Positions 6,095-14,935 are shown, numbered from the stretch's first letter. The stretch: 37,710 bases of DNA from an uncultured Clostridia bacterium (GCA_905235625.1 CAJOLX010000030.1:1-37710), one strand, 5' to 3'. A program made the numbers and translations. Notes: generated by a model not told the origin, from the sequence alone.

Positions 6095-7702
6095 TTAACC
6101 GTTAAACTCGTTTATTTTTGATATGAGTGCTCCCAAAGGGCTCGTTTCATCCTCTTTTTCGGGCTCTTTTTTAGGTATTTCCGCGTTGGTTACGGAAATT
6201 GCCGCTTTCATCTCTTTGCCCGTAACGTCGATAATGGCGTTTTTGAGAGAAGAAGCGTAGTTGTTGCTCACGATATATTCTTTAAGGCTCGCGTTGGTGG
6301 TTAAAATCACTATCTTGCCGTTTTTGTAAATTGCGGAGGTTTCGGAAAGCACGGCAAACAGAGCCATATCGTAGCTTTTGAGTCTCTCTTTGATTTCGGG
6401 CCACAAAGAGAACGGGCCCTCCGGATAATCCGCCGTTTCGACGGGAGGAACTTTTATCTCACGATTATCGGTTTCGGCGGGAGCTTCGGATTTCTCTTCT
6501 TTTTCGTCTTCTTCCGGCTTTTCGGCTGAAACGGGCCCCGGCTCTTCTTTTTTCGGCTCCTCCGTTTTGACCGGAGCGGGCGTTTCTGCTGCGGGCTTAA
6601 CCTGAGGCGAAGGCAGAGAGTCCTTCACTCCGCACATTTTGATAAGAGCGCTTTCGAGAAGAATTCTTTTATTTGAAGCCGTTTTTACGGTGCTGTTGAA
6701 CGAGGACAAAATTTCAATGCATTCGAGAATTTTTGACATTGAAAATTCCGCCGCTCTCTGTTTATATCTTTCAAGGTCTTCCCGTGAGCAAATTATAAGG
6801 TCGCTGCAGTCGTTTACCGATTTTGTGACCATTAGATTTCTGAAATGGTCAAGCAGGCTCGTGCCCAAAAGATAAACGTCGCAGTAGCCGGCGTAAAGCT
6901 CCGATACGAGCAAAAGAGCGGATTTGAAATCGCCGGAGGCTATGTAGCCTGACATTTTGAAAAGATTGTCGGAGCTTGCGACACCCGCCGCTTTTTGAAC
7001 TTCCTCAGAATCTATCTTATCGGAAATGACGGCGCAGCGGTCAAGAATGGAAAGAGCGTCGCGCATGCCGCCGTCCGAAATATTCGCTATGAGCCCCGCG
7101 GCTCTGTCGGTGAGAGTTATGTTTTCATTCTGAGCCACATACTGCAGCCTTGCTTTTATATCCGCGGAAGAGATGCGCCTGAAATCAAACCTCTGGCAGC
7201 GGGAAAGAATAGTGGGCAGCACTTTGTGGATATCGGTGGTGGCGAGAATGAAAATAACGTGCTCGGGCGGCTCCTCAAGCATTTTGAGAAAGGCGTTGAA
7301 AGCGGAGGTCGAGAGCATATGCACCTCGTCGATGATATATACTCTGTATTTCGCGATAGAGGGCAAAAAGTTTATCTTGTCGCGCAGCTCTCTCATTTCG
7401 TCAACGCCGTTGTTGCTCGCGGCGTCCATTTCAACAACGTCCGTCAAGGTGCCGTTATCTATGCCGCGGCAGATTTCGCACTCGTTGCATGGGTTGCCGT
7501 TAACGGCATGAGGGCAGTTTGCCGCTTTCGCGAGCACTCTCGCGCAGGAGGTTTTGCCCGTGCCTCTCGAGCCGGTAAAAATATAGGCGTGAGAAAGCTT
7601 ATTTGACATAACCTCTCTTTTGAGAGTTTCGGTGATATGAGGCTGGCCGTATATGTCGTCAAACGTGGCGGGCCTCCACTTTCTGTAAAGAGCCAAATAC
7701 AT
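6095..7702 (-). CDS. dnaX: DNA polymerase III subunit gamma/tau
   Basis: This is the clamp-loader ATPase of the replisome. The 535-residue protein has Walker A GSRGTGKT at 44-51, a zinc-binding cysteine cluster (NCPHAVNGNPCNECEIC), the Walker B box DEVHM, and the sensor/arginine-finger motif LSRCQRFDFRR. Residues about 365-430 are a proline- and acid-rich linker, followed by a tau-like C-terminal domain. The ATG at 7702 has an AGGGGTG ribosome site. The gene begins 35 bases after the SRP RNA 3' end and may be read from the same promoter, as in Bacillus. I did not find a convincing programmed frameshift site, but did not search exhaustively. Confidence 0.97.
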   Translation of the reverse strand: MYLALYRKWRPATFDDIYGQPHITETLKREVMSNKLSHAYIFTGSRGTGKTSCARVLAKAANCPHAVNGNPCNECEICRGIDNGTLTDVVEMDAASNNGVDEMRELRDKINFLPSIAKYRVYIIDEVHMLSTSAFNAFLKMLEEPPEHVIFILATTDIHKVLPTILSRCQRFDFRRISSADIKARLQYVAQNENITLTDRAAGLIANISDGGMRDALSILDRCAVISDKIDSEEVQKAAGVASSDNLFKMSGYIASGDFKSALLLVSELYAGYCDVYLLGTSLLDHFRNLMVTKSVNDCSDLIICSREDLERYKQRAAEFSMSKILECIEILSSFNSTVKTASNKRILLESALIKMCGVKDSLPSPQVKPAAETPAPVKTEEPKKEEPGPVSAEKPEEDEKEEKSEAPAETDNREIKVPPVETADYPEGPFSLWPEIKERLKSYDMALFAVLSETSAIYKNGKIVILTTNASLKEYIVSNNYASSLKNAIIDVTGKEMKAAISVTNAEIPKKEPEKEDETSPLGALISKINEFNG

Positions 7703-7737
7703 CTTCTCACCCCTTTTGGTAAATTCGTGATTATTTT

Positions 7738-7888
7738 AAAAGAACTTTTCCTCGGTCATATGGCGAGCAGGCAGACTGTGGCGCACATGACTATCCGCTT
7801 AATGCTGCTCGGTCTCCCGCCTGACATGGTTCACAGCGTCCTGTCGCACAGGACCCACACGCCACATGACCAAAGAAAAGTTCTTCGT
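7738..7888 (-). ncRNA. ffs: Signal recognition particle RNA, small bacterial type
   Basis: The minus strand carries the conserved helix 8 core: GTGAACCATGTCAGG, a GNRA-capped stem CGG-GAGA-CCG, and AGCAGCATTAAG. The two ends pair over more than 25 bases, beginning with GAAGAACTTTTC (5') against GAAAAGTTCTTT (3'). The RNA binds Ffh for co-translational targeting to the membrane. At about 150 nt it lacks the 5' Alu-domain sequence of the roughly 270-nt Bacillus form, although its place just upstream of dnaX is the same as in Bacillus. The 3' end has a short T-run right after the closing stem. Confidence 0.92.
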
Positions 7889-7894
7889 CTCTTT

Positions 7895-7923
7895 ATTATA
7901 TAATAATAATCGCGCAATATCAA
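7895..7923 (-). promoter_or_regulatory. Sigma-A promoter of the SRP RNA (and probably dnaX operon)
   Basis: TTGATA (7923-7918) and TATAAT (7900-7895) on the minus strand are separated by 17 bases. Predicted transcription start is near 7888, at the base of the SRP RNA closing stem. Confidence 0.85.
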
Positions 7924-7932
7924 GAAAAAATT

Positions 7933-9090
7933 TTATTTATTGCCGCCGTTCGCGAAGTTTTTGAGCAAAAATTCTTCTATTTCGGCTCTGCGCGCCTTCA
8001 CGGAGCCCATAGCCATCTCGGGCTTTCCGCCTCCCCTGCCCTCAAGAAACGAATTAAGCTCTTTGCTCACGGGCCTTACGTCGCGGGTAAGAGATGAAAC
8101 GACGTATTTGTAGCCGTCGCCGTCATTGCCCGAAAAAGCGAAAGCTGTTTCAACTTTTTTCGCGCCTATATTTGCCGCCATTCTTGCCGTTTCGGGGTCC
8201 GACGACGAGTCAAAAACGAAGGGTCTTGCCTCCGAATAATCCCTCGCGGTAAGCTCCGCTATTTTTTCATTGGCTTTATAAAGCTCAATGCGCAGGTCGT
8301 TTTGCTTTTCCTGCAGCTTTTTTACCGCCTGCGACACCTCGCCGTATTTTGCGCATAAAGCGGATGATATTTCTAAAACAGAATTATTCTTTTCAATATA
8401 GTCCTCGAGCGCTTTTTCGCCGATTTTAAGAGTAATTCTCACTCCGCCCTTGTAGTTTTCGCTCGTTATCACCTTGACCATGCCCACCTCGCCGGCAAAG
8501 CGCACGTGAGTGCCGCAGCAGGCGCAAAGGTCGGCTCCTTCAATTTCAACGAGCCTGAGAGCGCCCTCAACCTCTTTTTTGCTGCGGTAGTCGTAGTTTT
8601 TTATTTCGTCCTGAGCAGGGTAAAAGCAGGTAACGGGAGCGTTTTTGTAAATAAATTCGTTGGTTTTTCTTTCGGCAAGAGCGAGAGTTTCGCTGTTTAC
8701 GGCGCCGTTAAAATCGACCGTAACCTCCTCTTTGCCCATGTGAAAGCCCACGTTGTCAAAGCCTGTCAAGGAATGAAGCACACCCGAAAAAATATGCTCG
8801 CCCGTATGCTGCTGCATATTTGAAAATCTGAATTTCCAATCAATCGAGCAATCGACCTCTCCGCTCACTTTGCCGCGGCAAAGATGAATTATCTCTCCGT
8901 TTTCGAGCTTTGTGTCGATAACCTCGCACGCGCCTATAACTCCCCTGTCGCCGGGCTGACCGCCGCCCTCCGGGAAAAACGCCGTGCGGTCGAGAATAAC
9001 CTCGAAAACGCCGTTTTTCTCTTCGCAGGAAAGTATTTTCGCTCTGAAAGAAGAGAGATAAGAGTCGTTATAATAAAGCTGTTCGGTCAT
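7933..9090 (-). CDS. Alanyl-tRNA editing protein, AlaX-L type with DHHA1 domain
   Basis: The 385-residue protein resembles the editing half of alanyl-tRNA synthetase and should hydrolyse Ser-tRNA(Ala) or related mischarged tRNA. It has the AlaRS-type FPEGGGQPGD strand at 39-48, zinc ligands H95 and H99 in QHTGEH, and C191/H195 in CCGTH, then a coiled-coil stretch (about 240-285) and a C-terminal DHHA1 domain with GRGGGKPEMAMGS. There is no aminoacylation domain, so it acts as a free-standing editor. The start overlaps the capA stop (ATGA), showing tight coupling with that unrelated gene. Confidence 0.93.
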   Translation of the reverse strand: MTEQLYYNDSYLSSFRAKILSCEEKNGVFEVILDRTAFFPEGGGQPGDRGVIGACEVIDTKLENGEIIHLCRGKVSGEVDCSIDWKFRFSNMQQHTGEHIFSGVLHSLTGFDNVGFHMGKEEVTVDFNGAVNSETLALAERKTNEFIYKNAPVTCFYPAQDEIKNYDYRSKKEVEGALRLVEIEGADLCACCGTHVRFAGEVGMVKVITSENYKGGVRITLKIGEKALEDYIEKNNSVLEISSALCAKYGEVSQAVKKLQEKQNDLRIELYKANEKIAELTARDYSEARPFVFDSSSDPETARMAANIGAKKVETAFAFSGNDGDGYKYVVSSLTRDVRPVSKELNSFLEGRGGGKPEMAMGSVKARRAEIEEFLLKNFANGGNK

Positions 9091-10448
9091 GATGTTTTCT
9101 CCGTTATAAATCCGTCGTCCGATATTTCGGCGTTGTTGCCGGGCGACCAGGAAATTATGCTGTCATAAAGCGCTCTGCGGTCGGCGGGGTCGTCCATATA
9201 TCTCGTTTCGCTGTTTGCCTGCCTGCCCGGTACGATCTGAGTTTTGATGCCGTCGCTGCCGATTATCAGCTTGTAAAGCACGGTAGGCACGTTTTTTGTA
9301 TTGAACCAGAAGTTGCCGAGCCCGTAAGCGATGGGAGCGCCTTTGTAGTAGTCAACGCCCTGCAGAATATGGGCGTGACAGCCTATAACGGCGTCCGCGC
9401 CCGCGTCTATCCACTTGCGAGAGCAGGAAATCTGAGCGGAGGTGAGCTCCGTTGTGTTTTCATAGCCCCAGTGGGGAAAAACTATAACGTAATCGCTCGT
9501 TTTTTTAGCCTCTTCAACCGCTTCTCTCATCGCCTCGCCGCCGTCGTAAGAGCCCATTATTCCGCATGAAGTCTGAGTGGCGACGGGAGTTTTTATAGGC
9601 CATTCAACGCCGGAGCAGGCAAGGTAAGAAACCTTGTAACCGTTGATTATAAAGCTGACGGGAGCGCTTGCCTCCGATATCGTCATGCCTGCGCCCACAT
9701 AGGGAATGCCCGCTTTTTTGAGCGTTGAGAGAGTGTCGACAAAGCTCTCGTAGCCGTAATCGTAGGTGTGGTTGTTGCCGAGAGAAACTATGTCAACGCC
9801 CATGTCGTTAAGATAATGAACGTTTGCGGGGTCTGCGCGGAAGGTATATTTTTTATCGGGAGTGGGCGAGCCTCTGTCGGAATAAGGGAATTCGTTGTTA
9901 ACGAGCATTATGTCGGCGCTCTCCATTTCGGAGCGGAAGGTTTCGTCAATGCAGTCAATCACGCCGCCGGGCATATTGCGCGCGTGAGTCATAACGTAGC
10001 CCGTTTCGGTAAAATTGACGTCGCCGGTAAAGCCCAGGGTGAAGGTGTCTTTTCCGTTAAAGCTCATGTCGCGGCTTTGCATGGAGCCGAATTTATCGAG
10101 AAAAGCGTTTACGGTATAGCCCGTAAGGAGCTTGAAATCATCGGCTGATAATTCCGTTTCGGAAATATGCTCATAAAGCCGAAGATTTATTTCATCCCCG
10201 GCTCTTGACATTTCAAGGCTTGTAAACTCCCTGCCGAAATTATCCGAAAGGAACGCGGCGAGGGAGTCAAGGTCAATATCGGGCGCCTTCTTTTCGGTCT
10301 CGGTTTCTTCATAATATTCATCAGCGGACGGAAACTCCCCGACCGTCGGCACGGCGGAGCGCAGAAAAGAGGTCAGAGCGAGCGCCGAAACGGCGAGAGC
10401 TGCGGTGATAAGAAACACGAGAAGCAGGGTACCCTTTTTTCTTTTCAC
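9087..10448 (-). CDS. CapA family protein (poly-gamma-glutamate capsule type metallophosphoesterase fold)
   Basis: The 453-residue protein has an N-terminal membrane anchor (about 6-26) followed by an acidic linker, so the main domain lies outside. The CapA/PgsA pattern is clear: LGFTGDVNF, VNNEFPYSD, SLGNNHTYDYG, VFPHWGYE, GCHAHILQG and YGLGNFWF. Related proteins take part in poly-gamma-glutamate synthesis or export, but capB/capC partners are absent, so the substrate is unknown. The start is GTG 10448 after a GAGGGG ribosome site. It follows parB by 13 bases and overlaps alaX by four, placing it in the parAB transcript. Confidence 0.88.
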   Translation of the reverse strand: MKRKKGTLLLVFLITAALAVSALALTSFLRSAVPTVGEFPSADEYYEETETEKKAPDIDLDSLAAFLSDNFGREFTSLEMSRAGDEINLRLYEHISETELSADDFKLLTGYTVNAFLDKFGSMQSRDMSFNGKDTFTLGFTGDVNFTETGYVMTHARNMPGGVIDCIDETFRSEMESADIMLVNNEFPYSDRGSPTPDKKYTFRADPANVHYLNDMGVDIVSLGNNHTYDYGYESFVDTLSTLKKAGIPYVGAGMTISEASAPVSFIINGYKVSYLACSGVEWPIKTPVATQTSCGIMGSYDGGEAMREAVEEAKKTSDYVIVFPHWGYENTTELTSAQISCSRKWIDAGADAVIGCHAHILQGVDYYKGAPIAYGLGNFWFNTKNVPTVLYKLIIGSDGIKTQIVPGRQANSETRYMDDPADRRALYDSIISWSPGNNAEISDDGFITEKTS

Positions 10449-10461
10449 ACTATCCCCTCTT

Positions 10462-11331
10462 TTATTCGAGCGACGAAAGCGCCCTCACTATGCGGGCAAG
10501 GTCGTCTTTGTCGTAAAAATCAATTTCGAGAGTGCCGTTTTCTTTTTTGCCCGTTGTCACGACCTTTGCTTTTCTGCCGAGGGAATTATTGAGCGAAAGC
10601 TCGACCTCGTCAAAAAAGCTGTCGCGCCTTGCCTGTTTGGATTTTTGAGGCGTCTTTGTTTTTGAAAGAGCTTTTGCGAGCTTTTCCGTTTCTCTTACGG
10701 AAAGGCCCTTTTCGGCTGCGGTTTTCGCAAGCTGAATGAGCGCGCGCCTGTCTTCAATGCCGGCGAGAGCTTTTGCGTGGCCTGCCGAGAGCTCTCCCGA
10801 TGAAATGAGAGAAAGAACCTCGTCGGGCAGCTTGAGTATTCTGAGAGAATTCGCGACTGCCGGGCGGGATTTGCCCACGCGCTCCGCCGCCTGCTCCTGA
10901 GTGAGGCCGTATTCGGTGATAAGGCTGTGATAGCCCTTCGCTTCTTCAACGGGGTCAAGGTCTTCTCTCTGCAGGTTTTCAATAAGAGAAATGACCGCAG
11001 CTTCTTCGTCTGAAAGAGGCTTGATTATAACGGGCACCTGCGTGAGTCCCGCGAGCCTCGACGCTCTCCAGCGCCTTTCGCCCGCTATGAGCTGATATCC
11101 TCCGCCCGCAAGAGGCCTCACGAGCAAAGGCTGAAGCACGCCGTGCTTTGAAATGGAATCCGCAAGCTCGGAAAGAGCTTCGTCGTCAAAATTCTTTCTC
11201 GCCTGGTTTTTGTTGGGCTCAATGTCGCTTATTTTAAGCATTACGGAAGACGAGCCGTCGCTGTCCTCCGGAGAATTATCCTGCAAAAGGAAGTCTATTC
11301 CCCTGCCGAGTCCTCTTTTTTTCTCAGCCAT
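10462..11331 (-). CDS. parB: Chromosome partitioning protein ParB (Spo0J)
   Basis: ParB is the CTPase clamp that loads at parS and spreads to organise the origin region. The 289-residue protein has the N-terminal KRGLGRGID motif, the CTP-binding boxes GYQLIAGERRWRAS and ENLQREDLDPVEEA, a helix-turn-helix region (GLTQEQAAERVGKSRPAVANSLRIL) and a C-terminal dimerisation domain. It starts five bases after parA. Two matching parS sites lie at 12188 and 13427, so the whole system is in the window. Confidence 0.97.
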   Translation of the reverse strand: MAEKKRGLGRGIDFLLQDNSPEDSDGSSSVMLKISDIEPNKNQARKNFDDEALSELADSISKHGVLQPLLVRPLAGGGYQLIAGERRWRASRLAGLTQVPVIIKPLSDEEAAVISLIENLQREDLDPVEEAKGYHSLITEYGLTQEQAAERVGKSRPAVANSLRILKLPDEVLSLISSGELSAGHAKALAGIEDRRALIQLAKTAAEKGLSVRETEKLAKALSKTKTPQKSKQARRDSFFDEVELSLNNSLGRKAKVVTTGKKENGTLEIDFYDKDDLARIVRALSSLE

Positions 11332-11336
11332 ATCCG

Positions 11337-12110
11337 TCAGCCTCTCTTTCCGTTTGATTTAAGGAATTCGCGCGCGAGCTTCTCATAAGCCTTCGCGCCT
11401 TTTGAAGATTTATCGTAATACATTATCGGCATGCCGAAGCCGGGAGCCTCCGAAAGACGAACGTTTCTCGGAATCGCGGTGGAATAAACCTTTTTGGGGA
11501 AGCATTTTTTAACTTCATCCACAACTTGTTGTGTCAGATTTAATCTGCCGTCAAACATAGTGAGCAGCACGCCCTCTATTTCGAGATAAGGATTGTAAAG
11601 CCGCTTCACCGTTCTGACGGTGCCGATAAGCTGGGAAAGGCCCTCGAGAGCGTAAAATTCGCACTGAATTGGCACGAGCAGAGTGTCTGCCGCGCACAAG
11701 GCGTTCAAGGTGACGAGACCGAGCGACGGCGGGCAGTCGATGAATATGAAATCATAGTCTTCGTTTACGAGAGCGAGAGCGGTTTTAAGCCTGCTTTCGC
11801 GCTTCTCAAACTCGGTGAGAGCAATTTCTGCGCCCGCAAGGTCCATGCCGGACGGAATTATGCTCACGTTTTTAAACTCGGTTTTAATAATGCAGTCCTT
11901 CGCGGCGCATTCGCCCATGAGCATGTGATAGGAATTGAACTCTATCCCCTTTTTGTTGATGCCGAAACCGCTTGTGGAATTGCCCTGCGGGTCCATATCC
12001 GCAAGCAGAATTTTATATCCTTTGCTGCCGAGCGCGGCGGAAAGATTGACAGCCGAGGTCGTTTTGCCTACGCCGCCCTTCTGGTTGGCAATGGCAACTG
12101 TTTTAGCCAT
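11337..12110 (-). CDS. parA: Chromosome partitioning ATPase ParA (Soj)
   Basis: The 257-residue protein is a deviant-Walker ATPase: KGGVGKTT at 11-18 with both the signature and P-loop lysines, then FIDCPPSLG (Walker B region) and the VLLTMFDGRLNLTQQV block. Soj-type length without an N-terminal DNA-binding domain indicates the chromosomal form. It partners ParB, and in Bacillus Soj also regulates DnaA. The gene has its own promoter (12143-12171) and a parS site just upstream, a common autoregulatory layout. Confidence 0.97.
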   Translation of the reverse strand: MAKTVAIANQKGGVGKTTSAVNLSAALGSKGYKILLADMDPQGNSTSGFGINKKGIEFNSYHMLMGECAAKDCIIKTEFKNVSIIPSGMDLAGAEIALTEFEKRESRLKTALALVNEDYDFIFIDCPPSLGLVTLNALCAADTLLVPIQCEFYALEGLSQLIGTVRTVKRLYNPYLEIEGVLLTMFDGRLNLTQQVVDEVKKCFPKKVYSTAIPRNVRLSEAPGFGMPIMYYDKSSKGAKAYEKLAREFLKSNGKRG

Positions 12111-12142
12111 ATTTTCAGCTCCAATGCAGTTAATATGCTGAA

Positions 12143-12171
12143 ATTATATCATAAGATTTTTTAATATGCAA
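12143..12171 (-). promoter_or_regulatory. Promoter of parA-parB-capA-alaX
   Basis: TTGCAT (12171-12166) and TATAAT (12148-12143) on the minus strand with a 17-base spacer. The parS site at 12188-12203 lies 16 bases upstream of the -35, so ParB binding could affect initiation. Confidence 0.8.
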
Positions 12172-12187
12172 CTTAAAAACGGCTCAA

Positions 12188-12203
12188 TGTTTCACGTGGA
12201 ACA
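12188..12203. promoter_or_regulatory. parS: parS centromere site 1
   Basis: TGTTTCACGTGGAACA matches the TGTTNCACGTGNAACA parS consensus fully. It lies between the rsmG terminator and the parA promoter. Confidence 0.95.
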
Positions 12204-12241
12204 TTTTAAACGCAGGAATATACGGCGAAATTTGAAATATC

Positions 12242-12288
12242 GGAGCGAAAAAAGCAAAAAGAACGGAGCGCGGATAATAAATCCACGC
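12242..12288 (-). terminator. Terminator of the typA-rsmG operon
   Basis: On the minus strand GCGTGGAT (12288-12281) pairs with ATCCGCGC (12275-12268) over eight bases with one T-G pair and a 5-base loop, followed by a T-rich tract (12263-12246). Confidence 0.65.
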
Positions 12289-12345
12289 CCCTCGGATAAG
12301 TTACGCAATACGTTTTATTCCGCCGACAGGAGCTTTCGCAAGAAA

Positions 12346-13056
12346 TCAAAGCGGAGATTTTTTGATTTTGCCGCCCGCTCTCGGATAGATTTCGGAAACC
12401 GGCGAAACCTTCTCAAAGACGAGCAGGGTTCTTTTGCCGTCCGTTAAGGGAACGTCAACCGTTTTTGCAAGCGACGCTCCGAGCTTTTTGACGGCGCTTT
12501 GTGCCTCCGAAAGCTCCGCTTCGGCGTTTGCGCCCTTCATGGCGATAAACGAGCCGCCGACCTTTACGAGCGGCAGAGCGTATTCGCAAAGGACGTTCAG
12601 CGGAGCGACGGCTCTCGAAACGGCGAGGTCAAAGCTCTCTCTGTATTCTTTATCTCTGCCCGCGTCCTCCGCTCTCATGTTTATGAAAGAAGCGGATAAA
12701 TCCAAATCCTCGAGAGCGGAAGAAATGAAGCCGAGCTTTTTCGCCGTAGAATCCATAAAGGCAACATCCAAATCGGGGTTTGCCGCAAGCAGCGGAACGC
12801 CCGGAAAGCCCGCTCCCGTGCCCAAATCGAGAATTTTACCCGCGCTCTGCAAATCGCAGACGGTCATAACGGAAAGGCTGTCGGCAAAATGCTTCACCGC
12901 AATGCCGTCGGGGTCTGTGATCGCGGTGAGGTTAAAGAGCTTGTTTTTTTCGGCGAGCATTCCCGCAAAGCGGTCAAGCCTTGAAACTGCTTCGTCCGAA
13001 ATCGAGAGGCTCATATTATCAAGGTTTTCTTTAAGGAGGGAGAGATTAAAGTTCAT
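12346..13056 (-). CDS. rsmG: 16S rRNA (guanine-N7) methyltransferase RsmG (GidB)
   Basis: RsmG methylates N7 of G527 in 16S rRNA. The product of about 236 residues has the SAM-binding motif KILDLGTGAGFPGVPL, the FMDSTAKKLGFI block, and SRAVAPLNVLCEYALPLVKVGG, all typical of the family. I choose ATG 13056 because an AAAGGAAG site lies seven bases upstream; an in-frame TTG at 13074 would place the start inside that ribosome site region. The gene overlaps the mnmG end by 11 bases, the usual mnmG-rsmG pair. A lysine-rich tail follows the fold. Confidence 0.96.
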   Translation of the reverse strand: MNFNLSLLKENLDNMSLSISDEAVSRLDRFAGMLAEKNKLFNLTAITDPDGIAVKHFADSLSVMTVCDLQSAGKILDLGTGAGFPGVPLLAANPDLDVAFMDSTAKKLGFISSALEDLDLSASFINMRAEDAGRDKEYRESFDLAVSRAVAPLNVLCEYALPLVKVGGSFIAMKGANAEAELSEAQSAVKKLGASLAKTVDVPLTDGKRTLLVFEKVSPVSEIYPRAGGKIKKSPL

Positions 13057-14935
13057 TCTTTCTCTTCCTTTCAAGATAAACGATTAACACCGACGTGTCG
13101 GCAGGGGAGACACCCGAAATTCTTGACGCCTGACCGACAGTTTCGGGGCGTATCTTGCCGAGCTTTTCAATAGCTTCAAGCCTTAATCCCGTTATCTCGG
13201 AGTAATCTATATCTTCGGGAATGGCTTGCTTTTCAAGCCGTTTCATTTCGTCTATCTGACGCTGCTGCCTGTCGATATATCCCTCATACTTTATGTCTAT
13301 CTCGACCTGCTCAAATATTTCGTCGGGATAATCGGGCCTGTCGGGGTCAAACGGAGCGAGAAGCTCGTAGTCAACGCAGGGGCGTTTGAGCAGCTCCGCC
13401 ATTTTGAGGCCCTTTTCGAGCGGAGATGTTCCACGTGAAACAAGGGCGCTGTCAAGCTCGTCGCATTTCTTTATTGATACGGCTTTGGCCCTTTCTTTTT
13501 CGCTCTCGATCATCGCAAGCTTTTGCTTAAAGCGCGCGTAGCGCTCCTCGGATATGAGCCCCGCTTGATAGCCGTATTCGGTGAGCCTTCTGTCGGCGTT
13601 ATCCTGCCTCAAAATAAGGCGGTATTCCGAGCGGCTCGTCATCATTCTGTAAGGGTCGGAGCAGCCTTTAGTTGTGAGGTCGTCAATAAGAGTGCCTATA
13701 TAAGAAGTGGTGCGGTCGAGCACGAGGGGATGCTTTTTCAAAATCTTGAGGGCGGCGTTTACGCCTGCTACAAGACCTTGAGCGGCTGCTTCTTCATATC
13801 CGCTTGAGCCGTTGAACTGCCCTGCGCCGTAAAGCCCGGGGAAGTCTTTAAATTCAAGGGTTTGCCGCAAAGCGAGAGGGTCAACGCAGTCGTATTCTAT
13901 GGCGTAGGCGGTGCGCAGAAACTCCGCGTTTTCAAGCCCGTGTATGGAGTGAACTATGCCGAGCTGAACGTCTTCGGGCAGAGAGGACGAAAGCCCTTGA
14001 AGATACATTTCGTCCGTTTTCTCTCCGCAGGGCTCAACAAAAATCTGATGCCTTTCCTTTTCGGAGAAGCGGACTATTTTATCCTCTATGCTCGGGCAGT
14101 ATCTCGGCCCCACGCCGTCTATTTTGCCGCTGTAAAGAGGGGAGCGGTGAAGATTGTCGAGTATTATCTTTTTGGTTTCTTCGCCCGTGTAAGCTATGTA
14201 GCAGGGGAGCTTGTTTTCGGGCTTTTTTTCGCTCTCAAAAGAGAAAGCGACCGTTTTTTCGTCGCCGAACTGCGGCTCGAGCGCCTTTGTGTCAACGCTT
14301 CTCAGGTTTATTCTCGGCGGAGTGCCTGTTTTAAAACGCCTTGTGGGAACGCCCAGCTTTTTAAGGGAGAGAGCAAGGCTCGTCGCGGGGAACATGCCGT
14401 CCGGACCGCTTTCGTAGGAAACGTCGCCTATATAAACTCTGCCGGCAAGGAAAGTGCCGGTAGCGAGAATTACGGCTTTTGCCCTGTGCTTTGCCTCAAG
14501 CCTTGTAGTGAGAAGCCAGAAATCGCCGTCTTTTTCTATATCGGTTATTTCCGCCTGCCTTAAAAACAGGTTTTGCTGCCTTTCGAGCGTCGCTTTCATA
14601 TATTCGGAATAAGCTCTGCGGTCTATCTGAGCCCTGAGCGAATGCACCGCGGGCCCTTTGCCTTTGTTGAGCATACGGGACTGCAGGGTGTTTGCGTCCG
14701 CCGCTTTTCCCATTTCGCCGCCGAGAGCGTCTATCTCTCTTACGAGATGCCCCTTCGAGGTGCCGCCTATTGAGGGATTGCAGGGCATGTTGCCCACCCA
14801 GTCAAGGTTAACGGTGAACACGGCGGTTTTAACTCCGAGGCGCGCGCAGGCAAGGCCCGCCTCAATGCCGGCGTGCCCCGCTCCGATTACTATTACGTCA
14901 TAGTTTTCAGCGTCATAAGTCATAGGTGTGCTCAC
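13046..14935 (-). CDS. mnmG: tRNA uridine-5-carboxymethylaminomethyl modification enzyme MnmG (GidA)
   Basis: The 629-residue FAD enzyme modifies wobble U34 together with MnmE (not in this window). It has the N-terminal dinucleotide motif YDVIVIGAGHAGIEAG, the MPCNPSIGGTSKGHLVREIDALGG block, GLYGAGQFNGSSGYEEAAAQG, and the C-terminal helical domain ending SRISGVSPADTSVLIVYLERK. The start is uncertain: GTG 14935 has a close ACAGGA site; ATG 14923 is also in frame but far from it. The gene overlaps udg by 23 bases with the GTG start. A perfect parS site lies inside the coding region. Confidence 0.97.
   Translation of the reverse strand: MSTPMTYDAENYDVIVIGAGHAGIEAGLACARLGVKTAVFTVNLDWVGNMPCNPSIGGTSKGHLVREIDALGGEMGKAADANTLQSRMLNKGKGPAVHSLRAQIDRRAYSEYMKATLERQQNLFLRQAEITDIEKDGDFWLLTTRLEAKHRAKAVILATGTFLAGRVYIGDVSYESGPDGMFPATSLALSLKKLGVPTRRFKTGTPPRINLRSVDTKALEPQFGDEKTVAFSFESEKKPENKLPCYIAYTGEETKKIILDNLHRSPLYSGKIDGVGPRYCPSIEDKIVRFSEKERHQIFVEPCGEKTDEMYLQGLSSSLPEDVQLGIVHSIHGLENAEFLRTAYAIEYDCVDPLALRQTLEFKDFPGLYGAGQFNGSSGYEEAAAQGLVAGVNAALKILKKHPLVLDRTTSYIGTLIDDLTTKGCSDPYRMMTSRSEYRLILRQDNADRRLTEYGYQAGLISEERYARFKQKLAMIESEKERAKAVSIKKCDELDSALVSRGTSPLEKGLKMAELLKRPCVDYELLAPFDPDRPDYPDEIFEQVEIDIKYEGYIDRQQRQIDEMKRLEKQAIPEDIDYSEITGLRLEAIEKLGKIRPETVGQASRISGVSPADTSVLIVYLERKRKNEL
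13427..13442. promoter_or_regulatory. parS: parS centromere site 2, inside mnmG
   Basis: TGTTCCACGTGAAACA, a full match to the parS consensus, is embedded in the mnmG coding sequence about 1.2 kb from site 1. Confidence 0.95.

Noticed and set aside
7808-7860. Archaeal-like helix 6 in the SRP RNA, from the hairpin GTCCTGT-GCG-ACAGGAC before helix 8
   Set aside because: The same bases can also pair with the 3' strand (CTGTG with CACAG, GAC with GTC) in the normal bacterial rod, so the extra hairpin is not needed. A covariation check would be required.
13862-14563. Long plus-strand frame of 233 codons opposite mnmG, and similar frames opposite other genes (for example 1680-2324 plus, 25502-26401 minus, 36042-36572 minus)
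   Set aside because: They are antisense shadows of well-supported genes, with no family motif and no consistent ribosome sites.
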